Part shown: in pieces, positions 44,746 to 52,941 of the stretch
Layout: every line of letters starts with the position of its first letter
How positions within the stretch are numbered: position 1 is the stretch's first letter
NCBI GenBank assembly: GCA_963771015.1
Contig: CAVYRN010000009.1
Location: forward strand, 124,001-188,000
Source of the DNA: CAVSJJ01 sp963771015
Lineage (GTDB): Bacteria; Actinomycetota; Actinomycetes; Actinomycetales; Dermatophilaceae
DNA length: 64,000 nucleotides
Direction of reading: 5' to 3'
Program-made: the position numbers and the translations under genes
The notes under the pieces: model-generated
Databases searched by the model: none
What the model saw: the letters and a program-made list of their open reading frames with translations, nothing else
What the model was told of the DNA's origin: nothing

Positions 44746-46330
44746 TGTGGTCGGATCGCCGTCTGTCGATGCCGCCGGGGGCCTGGACCCCCGGCGCACC
44801 CGAGCGGTTCTTGTCGTCGTCGCCGTGTCGCTCATGACCGTCGTCTCGGCCGTCAGCGGCCTCAACGTGGCTCTCCCCGACCTCGCTCGGTCGACGGGGG
44901 CGAGCCAGACCCAGCTGACGTGGATCGTCGACGCGTACACGGTCGTCTTCGCGGGGCTGCTCTTCTTCGCCGGTGCCCTCGGCGACCGGTTCGGCCGCAA
45001 GCGGCTGCTCGCCGTGGGTCTCGTCGTCTTCGGCGCGGCCGCGGCCTTCGGCATGGTGACCGAGGACGCGGGCCAGCTCATCGCCCTCCGTGCGGCGATG
45101 GGCGTCGGGGCCGCCGCGATCATGCCGACGACCCTGTCCGTCATCACGACCTCGTTCCCCGAGGCGGAGCGGCCCCGGGCGATCGGCATCTGGGTCGGTG
45201 TCGTCGGCGGTGGGGCGGTGCTCGGTCTCATCGTCACGGCGACGCTGCTCCAGTGGTATGCGTGGAACAGCTTCTTCGGCCTCAATGTCGTGCTCGCCAC
45301 GCTCGGGCTGATCGGCACGCTCGCCGTCGTGCCCGACTCCACCGACGAGCACCCGCCCGCCCTCGACGTCGTCGGTGCGCTCTTCTCGCTCGTCGGCGTG
45401 TCCGGCCTCGTGGCCGGGATCATCGAGGGGCCGGAGCGAGGCTGGTCCGACCCGGTGACGGCCGGCGCCCTCGTCGCAGGGCTCGTCGGGCTCGTCGGCT
45501 TCGTCTGGTGGGAGCTGCGGGTCGCCGAGCCGCTGCTCGACATGCGGCTGTTCCGGGTCCGCGGCTTCAGCGCCGGGTCGCTCGCCATCGCCGCCCAGTT
45601 CTTCGCCTCCTTCGGACTGTTCTTCACCATCCTGCAGTATCTCCAGTTCGTCGTCGGCTACTCGCCGCTGCGGGCGACGCTCTGCCTGCTGCCCCTTCCG
45701 CTGTTCGTCCTGCCGCTGGCCCGGACCGCCCCCCGGATCGCCCAGCGGGTGGGCTTCCGGCGGGTCACTCCGCTGGGGCTGGCCCTCTCGGCTGCGGGCC
45801 TGGTCATCATCGCGATGGTCGGTACCGATCTCGTCTACTGGCGCCTCGCCCTCGGGCTCGCGCTGTTCGGCGCAGGGATGGGCCTGGCCGGTACGCCCGC
45901 GACGACGGAGATCACCTCCTCGCTCCCGCGGAGCAAGCAGGGCGTCGCGTCGGCCGTCAACGATGTCTCACGGGAGGTGGGGAGCGCTCTCGGCATCGCC
46001 ATCCTCGGCAGTGCGCTCAACCAGACCTACCGCGACGGGGTCGCCTCCGTCGCGGCGAGCCTGCCGCAGCAGGCCGGCGAGTACGTCACGCGCTCGATCG
46101 CCTTCACCCAGAGCCCGGAGATCGCGAAGCTCGGCGAGGCCGGACAGCGGGTCGTCGAGGCGGCCCGGTCGGCGTTCGTCGACGGCATCGGCACCGCCCT
46201 GTTCACCGCCGCAGCCGTGGTGGCGCTCGCTGCCGTCGTGACGTGGTTCGTCTCACCCGCGCCCGCCGATGACCCGGAGCGCGCCGTCGACGACGACGCG
46301 GTCGCGGCCACCGCGGACATCGAGGGCTAG
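44732..46330 (+). CDS. DHA2-type MFS drug exporter
   Basis: 532-residue transporter with about fourteen hydrophobic segments, the DHA2 (14-helix) drug:proton antiporter layout. Motifs include LNVALPDLARSTGASQTQLT and WIVDAYTVVFAGLLFFAGAL, then GDRFGRKR in the first cytoplasmic loop. Closest in style to proteins exporting dyes, antiseptics or antibiotics. Start ATG at 44732 has no ribosome-binding site but follows the -10 by six bases; a GTG at 44747 is the alternative. Confidence 0.88.
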   Translation: MRGITVVGSPSVDAAGGLDPRRTRAVLVVVAVSLMTVVSAVSGLNVALPDLARSTGASQTQLTWIVDAYTVVFAGLLFFAGALGDRFGRKRLLAVGLVVFGAAAAFGMVTEDAGQLIALRAAMGVGAAAIMPTTLSVITTSFPEAERPRAIGIWVGVVGGGAVLGLIVTATLLQWYAWNSFFGLNVVLATLGLIGTLAVVPDSTDEHPPALDVVGALFSLVGVSGLVAGIIEGPERGWSDPVTAGALVAGLVGLVGFVWWELRVAEPLLDMRLFRVRGFSAGSLAIAAQFFASFGLFFTILQYLQFVVGYSPLRATLCLLPLPLFVLPLARTAPRIAQRVGFRRVTPLGLALSAAGLVIIAMVGTDLVYWRLALGLALFGAGMGLAGTPATTEITSSLPRSKQGVASAVNDVSREVGSALGIAILGSALNQTYRDGVASVAASLPQQAGEYVTRSIAFTQSPEIAKLGEAGQRVVEAARSAFVDGIGTALFTAAAVVALAAVVTWFVSPAPADDPERAVDDDAVAATADIEG

Positions 46331-46357
46331 CCGGCATACCCAGAAGGGGCACCTACC

Positions 46358-47380
46358 ATGGGCCCCATGCCCGAACCGACCAAACGTGTCCTCCTCGCTG
46401 CTCCGCGCGGCTACTGCGCCGGGGTGGACCGGGCGGTCGTCACGGTCGAGAAGGCCCTCGAGCTGTACGGCCCGCCCGTCTACGTCCGCAAGCAGATCGT
46501 CCACAACAAGCACGTCGTCTCGACGCTGGAGCAGCGCGGCGCCGTCTTCGTCGACGAGACCGACGAGGTCCCCGAGGGCGCCACGGTCATCTTCTCGGCG
46601 CACGGCGTGGCCCCGGTCGTCCATGACGAGGCCACGGCGCTGTCCCTCAAGACGGTCGACGCCACGTGCCCCCTCGTGACGAAGGTCCATCGTGAGGCGC
46701 TGCGCTTCGCCGGCGACGACTTCGACATCCTCCTCATCGGTCACGAGGGCCACGAGGAGGTCATCGGGACCTCCGGCGAGGCGCCCGATCACATCACCAT
46801 CGTCGACGGCCCCGCCGACGTCCCCAACGTCGAGGTCCGTGACCCCGACAAGGTCGTCTGGCTCTCGCAGACGACCCTGTCGGTCGACGAGACGATGGCG
46901 ACCGTCCGGGCGCTGCGCGAGCGGTTCCCCAGCCTCCAGGACCCCCCGAGCGACGACATCTGCTATGCGACCCAGAACCGTCAGCTCGCGGTGAAGCAGA
47001 TGGCGCCCGAGACCGACCTCATGATCGTCGTCGGTTCACGCAACTCGTCGAACTCGGTACGCCTGGTCGAGGTGGCCCTCGAGCACGGCGCCACGGCCGG
47101 GCATCTCGTCGACTACGCCGCCGAGATCGACCAGTCCTGGCTCGAGGGCGTCGTGACCGTCGGGGTCACCTCCGGGGCGTCGGTGCCGGAGGTGCTCGTC
47201 CGCGAGGTCCTCGACTACCTCGCCGAGCGCGGGTATGCCGCGGTGACCCCGGTCGTCGCCGCCGAGGAGTCGCTCATGTTCTCGCTGCCCAACGAGATCC
47301 GGCGCGACCTCAAGGCCGCGGGGATGTCGGACCAGATGCGGCACGACGCGGGCTTCGAGGCCTCCGGCTCCCTTCACTGA
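46358..47380 (+). CDS. ispH: 4-hydroxy-3-methylbut-2-enyl diphosphate reductase
   Basis: Last step of the MEP isoprenoid pathway, making IPP and DMAPP with a [4Fe-4S] cluster. The 340-residue protein has cluster cysteines at 20 (APRGYCAG), 104 (DATCP) and 202 (DDICYAT), and substrate motifs HEGHEEV and SNSVRLVEVA. ATG at 46358 follows AGAAGGGG; an ATG nine bases on is possible. Its presence implies use of the MEP pathway. Confidence 0.96.
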   Translation: MGPMPEPTKRVLLAAPRGYCAGVDRAVVTVEKALELYGPPVYVRKQIVHNKHVVSTLEQRGAVFVDETDEVPEGATVIFSAHGVAPVVHDEATALSLKTVDATCPLVTKVHREALRFAGDDFDILLIGHEGHEEVIGTSGEAPDHITIVDGPADVPNVEVRDPDKVVWLSQTTLSVDETMATVRALRERFPSLQDPPSDDICYATQNRQLAVKQMAPETDLMIVVGSRNSSNSVRLVEVALEHGATAGHLVDYAAEIDQSWLEGVVTVGVTSGASVPEVLVREVLDYLAERGYAAVTPVVAAEESLMFSLPNEIRRDLKAAGMSDQMRHDAGFEASGSLH

Positions 47381-47512
47381 CGCGCGTCGGGTCTCGCCCT
47401 CGACACGGGTCGCCCCGGGTGTCGGCCACAAGGGGCTCGCGCTCGCCCGGGATGCCAACCCCTAGTGGTGCTGCCGGATGCATGACACCCGCAACGACCT
47501 CCGTGCTGATGT

Positions 47513-48709
47513 TCACGCACTACCGGCCAGCCCCCTGCCGGCGGACGGCACTGTCGCCGGGTCGAAGTCGAGCTCGGCGCGTTCTGCCCCGCCGGTTGCG
47601 GCCTCGATGAGCTCGAGGGCGGTCAGGACCCGCGGGCCGGCCTCGAGAGTCGGCGGGGCCGGCAGCCCGTCGGTGACCAGGCCGAGGTCGCTCATCCGCC
47701 GGGCGGTGACGAGAACCCGCGACTCCAGCGCCCCGACGAGCTGGTTGTAGCTCTCGAGGGCGGCGCTGAGCGAGCGCCCCATCTTGGCCGCGTGGCCACC
47801 GAGGGTCCCGAGCCGGCGGTAGAGCTCGCGGCCGAGGGCCATGAGCTCGCGGGCACTCTCGGTGAGCGCGTCCTGCTGCCACGTGAACGCGACCGTCCGC
47901 AGCAGGGCCATCAGGGCGGCCGGGCCGACGAGCGCGACCCGCCGCGCGAGGGCGGCCTCGTGGAGGCCGGGGTCGGCGGCGAGCGCTGTGGCGAGCATCG
48001 CATCGCTCGGGACGAAGCAGACGACCATCTCGGGCGTGGTATCGAAGGCCGTCCAGTAGTCCTTCGCGGCCAGCGCGGCGACGTGCCGTCGCATCATTGC
48101 GGCGTGCTCGGCGAACAGCCGGGTCCGCTCGTCGTCGGCGAGGTCCTCGGCCTGCGCCGCGAGGAACGCCGTCATCGGCGTCTTGGCGTCGATGACGAGA
48201 ACCTTGGCGCCGGGAAGCCGGACGACGACATCGGGGCGTACCCCGCGGTCGTGCTGGCTCACGGCGCTCACCTGCTCGTCGAAGTCACAGCGGGGCAGCA
48301 TCCCGGTGCTCTCGAGCACCCGGCGCAGCTGCACCTCGCCCCAGGCACCGCGCACGCTGGAGGAGCGCAGCGACCCGGCCAGCGATCGGGTCTGGGCGCC
48401 GAGCTGGTGGGTCTCGGACTCGACGCGGGCCAGGAGCGTGCGAAGCGACCCGAACTGCTCGACCCGGTCGCGCTCGAGCGTCCCGACCTGGCGCTCGACC
48501 CTGCCGAGGGCATCCTTGAGCGGGGCGAGGAGGGACGCGGTCTCGAGGTCCTCGGCGAGCGACGCCTCGAGGTCGACGACGCGCTCGCGGAGGAGATCTC
48601 GCTCGGCGACGACGGCGGCCGAGCGGGCGGCATACACCAGCCGCGCCAGCCCCACCGCGACGGTGGCACCGGCGAGCAGGGCGACGACTGCGGAGACCCA
48701 GGGGTTCAT
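47513..48709 (-). CDS. rmuC: RmuC-family protein
   Basis: 398 residues. An N-terminal membrane anchor (about 5-27) is followed by a long coiled coil (about 35-115) and the RmuC nuclease-like domain with RGAWGEVQLRRVLESTGMLP, RPDVVVRLPGAKVLVIDAKT and VVCFVPSDAMLATALAADP. RmuC limits inversions and recombination between short repeats in E. coli, but its biochemistry is poorly defined. Convergent with ispH; the 132-base gap between them shows nothing clear. Confidence 0.9.
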   Translation of the reverse strand: MNPWVSAVVALLAGATVAVGLARLVYAARSAAVVAERDLLRERVVDLEASLAEDLETASLLAPLKDALGRVERQVGTLERDRVEQFGSLRTLLARVESETHQLGAQTRSLAGSLRSSSVRGAWGEVQLRRVLESTGMLPRCDFDEQVSAVSQHDRGVRPDVVVRLPGAKVLVIDAKTPMTAFLAAQAEDLADDERTRLFAEHAAMMRRHVAALAAKDYWTAFDTTPEMVVCFVPSDAMLATALAADPGLHEAALARRVALVGPAALMALLRTVAFTWQQDALTESARELMALGRELYRRLGTLGGHAAKMGRSLSAALESYNQLVGALESRVLVTARRMSDLGLVTDGLPAPPTLEAGPRVLTALELIEAATGGAERAELDFDPATVPSAGRGLAGSA

Positions 48710-48822
48710 GCTTCTACCGTCTCAGGGCCCACCGACAGGCCAGGTCCGGTCGCGGGCGTCGAGTAGCCTCACGACCATGCCGGAGACGACGCGGAGCCGT
48801 GCCACGCGACGGGGGGCCGTCC

Positions 48823-49374
48823 GTGGCTGAGGGGCGCCCGGACCTGGCGAGCGAGGCCGGCCGCCTGGAGGCGATCCGGTGGCTCAACGAGCGGCTGCCC
48901 AAGACCCGGACCATCGCCCAGGGGCTGCTTCGCAACGAGGCGGGCGAGGTCCTGCTCTGCGAGCTGACCTACAAGACCGAGTGGGACCTGCCCGGCGGTG
49001 TCGTCGACCCGCACGAGTCGCCGGCCGCCTGCGTCGTCCGCGAGATCGATGAGGAGCTGGGGATCGCGGTCAACGTCGAGCGACTGCTCGCCGTCAACTG
49101 GCTGCCGCCCTGGCGAGGGTGGGACGACGCCATGCTCTTCCTCTTCGACCTCGGCGTCGCCCCGGCGGACCTTCTGGAGCGGGCCCGCCTGCTCCACCAC
49201 GAGATCAAGTCGGCCCGCTGGGCGCCGCTGGACGAGGCGGTCCACCAGGTGGCCCCCTACACCGCGCGCATGCTCGAGGTCGCTGCGGACCTGGAGCACC
49301 CGGCATACCTGGAGAACGGCCGCCAGCCCGCAGCCGGACGGCGTCGGTCCGAGGAAGGCCTCAGCGGGCACTAG
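48823..49374 (+). CDS. Nudix hydrolase
   Basis: 183-residue protein with a complete Nudix box, GVVDPHESPAACVVREIDEE followed by LG, around residues 60-82. Such enzymes hydrolyse nucleoside diphosphates linked to another moiety; the substrate is not predictable. GTG at 48823 was chosen because GGGGGG lies about 8 bases upstream; a GTG at 48799 would add 8 residues. A 17-codon ORF at 48777-48830 overlaps this start in another frame. Confidence 0.88.
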   Translation: MAEGRPDLASEAGRLEAIRWLNERLPKTRTIAQGLLRNEAGEVLLCELTYKTEWDLPGGVVDPHESPAACVVREIDEELGIAVNVERLLAVNWLPPWRGWDDAMLFLFDLGVAPADLLERARLLHHEIKSARWAPLDEAVHQVAPYTARMLEVAADLEHPAYLENGRQPAAGRRRSEEGLSGH

Positions 49375-49386
49375 ACTTCCCATCTC

Positions 49387-50472
49387 GTGGCACTCACCAT
49401 CGGAATCGTCGGGCTCCCCAACGTCGGCAAGTCGACGATGTTCAACGCCCTGACCAAGAACAACGTCCTCGCCGCGAACTACCCCTTCGCGACGATCGAG
49501 CCCAACGTCGGGGTGGTGCCGCTGCCCGACTCGCGCCTGCCGGTGCTCGGCGAGCTGTTCGGCTCGGCCAAGATCCTGCCCGCGACGGTCTCCTTCGTCG
49601 ACATCGCCGGCATCGTCCGCGGCGCGTCGGTGGGGGAGGGGCTCGGCAACAAGTTCCTCGCCAACATCCGCGAGGCCGACGCGATCTGCCAGGTGGTGCG
49701 CGCCTTCGTCGACGAGGACGTCGCCCACGTGGACGGGGCGGTCGACCCGGCCTCCGACATCGAGACGGTCCACACCGAGCTGATCCTCGCCGACCTGCAG
49801 ACGCTCGAGAAGGCCGTGCCGCGACTGGAGAAGGAGGCGCGGATCGCCAAGGAGAAGCGGCCCGCCCTCGACAACGCCGTGGCCGCCCAGCGGGTGCTCG
49901 AGGCAGGGCAGACCCTGTATGCCGCGGGGGCCGCGGCCGGTGTCGACCTCGAGCTCGCCAAGGGGCTGGGCCTGCTCACGACCAAGCCGTTCATCTACGT
50001 CTTCAACCTCGACGAGGACCAGCTGGCCGACGCCGAGCTGCACGCCACCCTGCGGACGCTGGCCGAACCCGCGGACGCCGTGTTCCTCAACGCCAAGCTC
50101 GAGATGGACCTCATGGACATGGCGGACGACGAGGCGCTCGAGCTGCTCCAGTCCTTCGGCGCGCAGGAGTCCGGACTGGACCAGCTCGCCCGCACCGGCT
50201 TCCACACCCTCGGTCTGCAGACCTACCTCACTGCCGGACCCAAGGAGACCCGGGCCTGGACGATCCACCAGGGCTGGACGGCTCCCCAGGCGGCCGGGGT
50301 CATCCACACCGACTTCCAGCGCGGGTTCATCAAGGCGGAGGTCGTGTCGTTCGACGACCTCGTCGAGGCCGGGTCGATGGTGGCCGCCAAGGCCGCCGGG
50401 AGGGTCCGCATCGAGGGCAAGGACTATGTCATGGCGGACGGGGACGTCGTCGAGTTCCGCTTCAACGTCTAG
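49387..50472 (+). CDS. ychF: Redox-regulated ATPase YchF
   Basis: OBG-family P-loop protein that hydrolyses ATP and associates with ribosomes. The 361-residue protein has GLPNVGKST at residues 9-17, TIEPNVGVVPLPDSRL, DIAGIVRGASVGEGLGNKFL and the C-terminal TGS-like domain with AWTIHQGWTAPQAAGVIHTD. GTG start at 49387. TAGACT at 49372-49377 is 9 bases before it and no ribosome-binding site is seen, so the transcript may be leaderless. Confidence 0.96.
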   Translation: MALTIGIVGLPNVGKSTMFNALTKNNVLAANYPFATIEPNVGVVPLPDSRLPVLGELFGSAKILPATVSFVDIAGIVRGASVGEGLGNKFLANIREADAICQVVRAFVDEDVAHVDGAVDPASDIETVHTELILADLQTLEKAVPRLEKEARIAKEKRPALDNAVAAQRVLEAGQTLYAAGAAAGVDLELAKGLGLLTTKPFIYVFNLDEDQLADAELHATLRTLAEPADAVFLNAKLEMDLMDMADDEALELLQSFGAQESGLDQLARTGFHTLGLQTYLTAGPKETRAWTIHQGWTAPQAAGVIHTDFQRGFIKAEVVSFDDLVEAGSMVAAKAAGRVRIEGKDYVMADGDVVEFRFNV

Positions 50473-50577
50473 GCGGTAGGCCGGGCACCCGGGCGTGCGA
50501 TCCGAGAGTCCACCCCGGTCCGCTCCTGCCCCCGGGCGCCGCCGGCATGGGGCCCGCCGGGCCGCGGCCGTCGGTGC

Positions 50578-50596
50578 CCAAGTTAGGCTACCCTTA
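50578..50596 (+). promoter_or_regulatory. DtxR/IdeR-like metal-box upstream of ZIP transporter
   Basis: Compared with the consensus TTAGGTTAGGCTAACCTAA, 14 of 19 positions match, including an unbroken GTTAGGCTA (50582-50590). TACCCT within it could be the -10 of the ZIP promoter, so metal-loaded DtxR/IdeR would block transcription. It lies about 30 bases before the ZIP start. No other such box was seen in the window. Confidence 0.5.
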
Positions 50597-50624
50597 CCAG
50601 GTCCTTTGGTTCTCTTCGTGATGG

Positions 50625-51458
50625 GTGGGCCCGTTGACGTCCTCGCAGGTGACGCTTCTCGGTGCGATCGCGGGGGCGACGATCTTCCTGGGTCTGCCGT
50701 TGGGTCGGGTCCGGGCGCGGATCCCGCGGACCCGGGCGTGGCTGAACGCGGTGGCCACAGGGATCCTGCTGTTCCTGCTGTGGGATGTGCTCGCGCATGC
50801 CTGGGAGCCCATCGACGCCGCTCTGGCGCAGCGCCGGGCCGGGACGGTGGCCGGCCTGGCGGTGGTGTTCGTGGCCGGGCTGGGGGTCGGTCTACTGTCA
50901 CTGGTCTACTTCGACCGCTGGGTGGCCCGCCGCCCGCCGCCCCGGCCGAGCCTGGGGCCGGGGGCGGCGAGCGTCGCCGAGTTCACCCAGAGCCCTCCGT
51001 CGACCGCGCGCTCGCTGGCGCTGATGATCGCCACCGGGATCGGGCTGCACAACTTCGCCGAGGGGCTGGCGATCGGCAACAGCGCCGCCACCGGTGAGCT
51101 GTCCCTGGCGGTCCTGCTGGTGGTCGGGTTCGCCACCCACAACGCCACCGAGGGCTTCGGCATCGTGGCCCCGATGGCCGCCGAACGGGTCCGGCCCTCC
51201 TGGGGCTACCTGGTGCTGCTCGGCCTCATCGGCGGCGGCCCCACGATGCTCGGCACCATCGTCGGGCAGCAGTTCACCAGCGACGCCGTCAGCGTCGCGT
51301 TCCTCACCCTGGCCGCCGGGTCGATCCTCTTCGTCATCGTCGAGCTGCTAGCGGTGTCCCGACGGTTCAACATGAAGACCATCACCACGTGGGGCTTGCT
51401 GCTGGGTCTGCTGCTCGGTTTCGCCACCGACGCCATCGTCACCCTCGCCGGCGCCTGA
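50625..51458 (+). CDS. ZIP-family metal transporter
   Basis: 277-residue membrane protein with about eight hydrophobic segments. The metal-site motifs of helices 4 and 5 are present: GIGLHNFAEGLAIG and GFATHNATEGFGI. ZIP proteins move Zn, Fe or related divalent cations into the cytosol. GTG at 50625; a TTG at 50634 is possible. The DtxR/IdeR-like box upstream suggests control by iron or manganese status. The next gene downstream begins the HgcAB-like operon, 221 bases away, so a metal-related link is possible. Confidence 0.9.
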   Translation: MGPLTSSQVTLLGAIAGATIFLGLPLGRVRARIPRTRAWLNAVATGILLFLLWDVLAHAWEPIDAALAQRRAGTVAGLAVVFVAGLGVGLLSLVYFDRWVARRPPPRPSLGPGAASVAEFTQSPPSTARSLALMIATGIGLHNFAEGLAIGNSAATGELSLAVLLVVGFATHNATEGFGIVAPMAAERVRPSWGYLVLLGLIGGGPTMLGTIVGQQFTSDAVSVAFLTLAAGSILFVIVELLAVSRRFNMKTITTWGLLLGLLLGFATDAIVTLAGA

Positions 51459-51648
51459 CCAGGCCCGGCTGCACCAACATAAGCCCCGGCCACCGGCGCG
51501 GGGGTATGGGGGTTCCCCCCAACGCGGACGTGGTTCAGGGCGGTGGTTCGCCGTTCACGCCTTCTTGGCCCGGCCGGGGCGTGCGCGGCATGTCCGCTGC
51601 GCCGTGACGATGCGGGTCTGTGGTCGTGGCGTGACGGAGCGCTATTGT

Positions 51649-51664
51649 GGGTGACGAGTCACCC
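51649..51664 (+). promoter_or_regulatory. Operator of the TetR-methyltransferase-HgcAB-like operon
   Basis: GGGTGACGAGTCACCC is a perfect 7+7 inverted repeat with a two-base centre, 15 bases before the TetR ATG and just after a possible -10 TATTGT (51643-51648). Placement over the transcription start fits autorepression by the TetR protein encoded next. Confidence 0.6.
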
Positions 51665-51679
51665 AAACAAGGGGTAGCG

Positions 51680-52291
51680 ATGGCGAATGTCAGCCGAAGG
51701 ACCCGGGACGAGACCCGCAGGCGGCTGATCGAGGCCGGTGCCGCGCATGTTGCCCGCGACGGTCTGGAGCGCGCCAGTGTCGACGCCATCGCGATCGATG
51801 CGGGCTATGCGAAGGGCACGTTCTACAACTACTTCGACAGCAAGGAGGTGATGTTCGGCGCGGTGATCGCCGAGTGGGCGCGCCGGGCAGCGGAGGGCAA
51901 CCCCGTGGCCGATGACCCGACGGCCGGCACCAGGGCGCGCCTGCTGGCCCTGGCTGAAGCGGATGTGCGGGTGGTGCGCGAGGAAGAGCCGTTCGCCAAG
52001 GTCGTGATCCGTGAGGCCCTGGCGTTCCGGCCGGAAACCCATCCCCTGGTGCTCGAGCACTTGTCGCCATTCATCGGCAAGGTGGCCCTGGTGTTGGGCG
52101 ATGGGATCGCTGCGGGCGAGATCAGGGCCGACCGGCCGACGATGCAGCATGCCGTGATGTTCAGCGGCCTGCTCGCGCTCCACTACGCGCAGCATTGGGG
52201 CAGCGGCGGCACGTGGCCGACGTTGGACGAGGTGCCGGCGTTGGTGGTCAGCGCGTTTCTCGACGGGGCGGCATTGCGGAGGCAGGCATGA
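51680..52291 (+). CDS. TetR-family regulator of the HgcAB-like operon
   Basis: 203 residues. The N-terminal helix-turn-helix is clear (TRDETRRRLIEAGAAHVARD; IAIDAGYAKGTFYNYFDSKE), with a TetR ligand-binding region after it. ATG at 51680 follows AAGGGG. Its TGA overlaps the methyltransferase ATG (ATGA), making a tight three-gene operon. The regulator presumably senses the compound handled by the downstream enzymes; the ligand is unknown. Confidence 0.9.
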   Translation: MANVSRRTRDETRRRLIEAGAAHVARDGLERASVDAIAIDAGYAKGTFYNYFDSKEVMFGAVIAEWARRAAEGNPVADDPTAGTRARLLALAEADVRVVREEEPFAKVVIREALAFRPETHPLVLEHLSPFIGKVALVLGDGIAAGEIRADRPTMQHAVMFSGLLALHYAQHWGSGGTWPTLDEVPALVVSAFLDGAALRRQA

Positions 52292-52941
52292 GCAGCTTCG
52301 TCTGGATGAAGGTCTTGGAATCGGCACCCGAGCGCTATGACCGCGGCATTCGGATGCTCAGCAGCGGTCGCATCGACGCGGTCTACGAGCGCATCGCCGC
52401 GCTGGCCGCGGAACCGGGATGGCGGGTGCTCGACATCGGCTGCGGCACCGGCGCTGTGTCGCTCGCCTGCGCGGCGCGCGGGGCCGAGGTGACGGGCATC
52501 GACATCAACGCCGAGATGCTGGAGACGGCGCGCGACAAGCCGGTTCCGGATGGCGGCACCGTGGCATTCGTCCAAATGGCCGCGGCCGAGGTCGAGGACC
52601 ACTTCGCCAAGGCGAGCTTCGACGCGGTGGTCTCCTGCCTCGCCTTCTCCGAGATGTCGCAGGACGAGCAGGACTACGCCCTGGGGACCGCGCTGAACCA
52701 GCTGGTGCCGGGTGGTGTGGTCGTTGTCGCCGACGAGGCGGAACCAGCGACCCCGCTGCGCCGCCTCGCCCACCGCGTGAAGCGGCTGCCGGTGGTGGCG
52801 GCCACCTACCTTGTGACCCAGACCAGCACAAGGCCCGTGGCGGGGATCGGTCAGCGGATGCGCGCGGCCGGGTTTGTGGACGTGACGGAGGAGGGGATGC
52901 TGTCGGGCGCATTCCTGCTCGCCCATGGCAGGCGGCCATGA
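52288..52941 (+). CDS. SAM-dependent methyltransferase (CpaM-like)
   Basis: 217-residue class I methyltransferase. Motif I is VLDIGCGTG at residues 47-55, with the acidic SAM-ribose residue in VTGIDIN and a later SCLAFSEMSQ. The start MSSFVWMKVLESAPERYDRG is ATG 52288, overlapping the TetR stop; its stop overlaps the next ATG. From memory, methyltransferases next to HgcAB-like fusions have been named corrinoid-protein-associated (CpaM). The substrate is unknown; it could act on the same compound as the corrinoid protein. Confidence 0.88.
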   Translation: MSSFVWMKVLESAPERYDRGIRMLSSGRIDAVYERIAALAAEPGWRVLDIGCGTGAVSLACAARGAEVTGIDINAEMLETARDKPVPDGGTVAFVQMAAAEVEDHFAKASFDAVVSCLAFSEMSQDEQDYALGTALNQLVPGGVVVVADEAEPATPLRRLAHRVKRLPVVAATYLVTQTSTRPVAGIGQRMRAAGFVDVTEEGMLSGAFLLAHGRRP

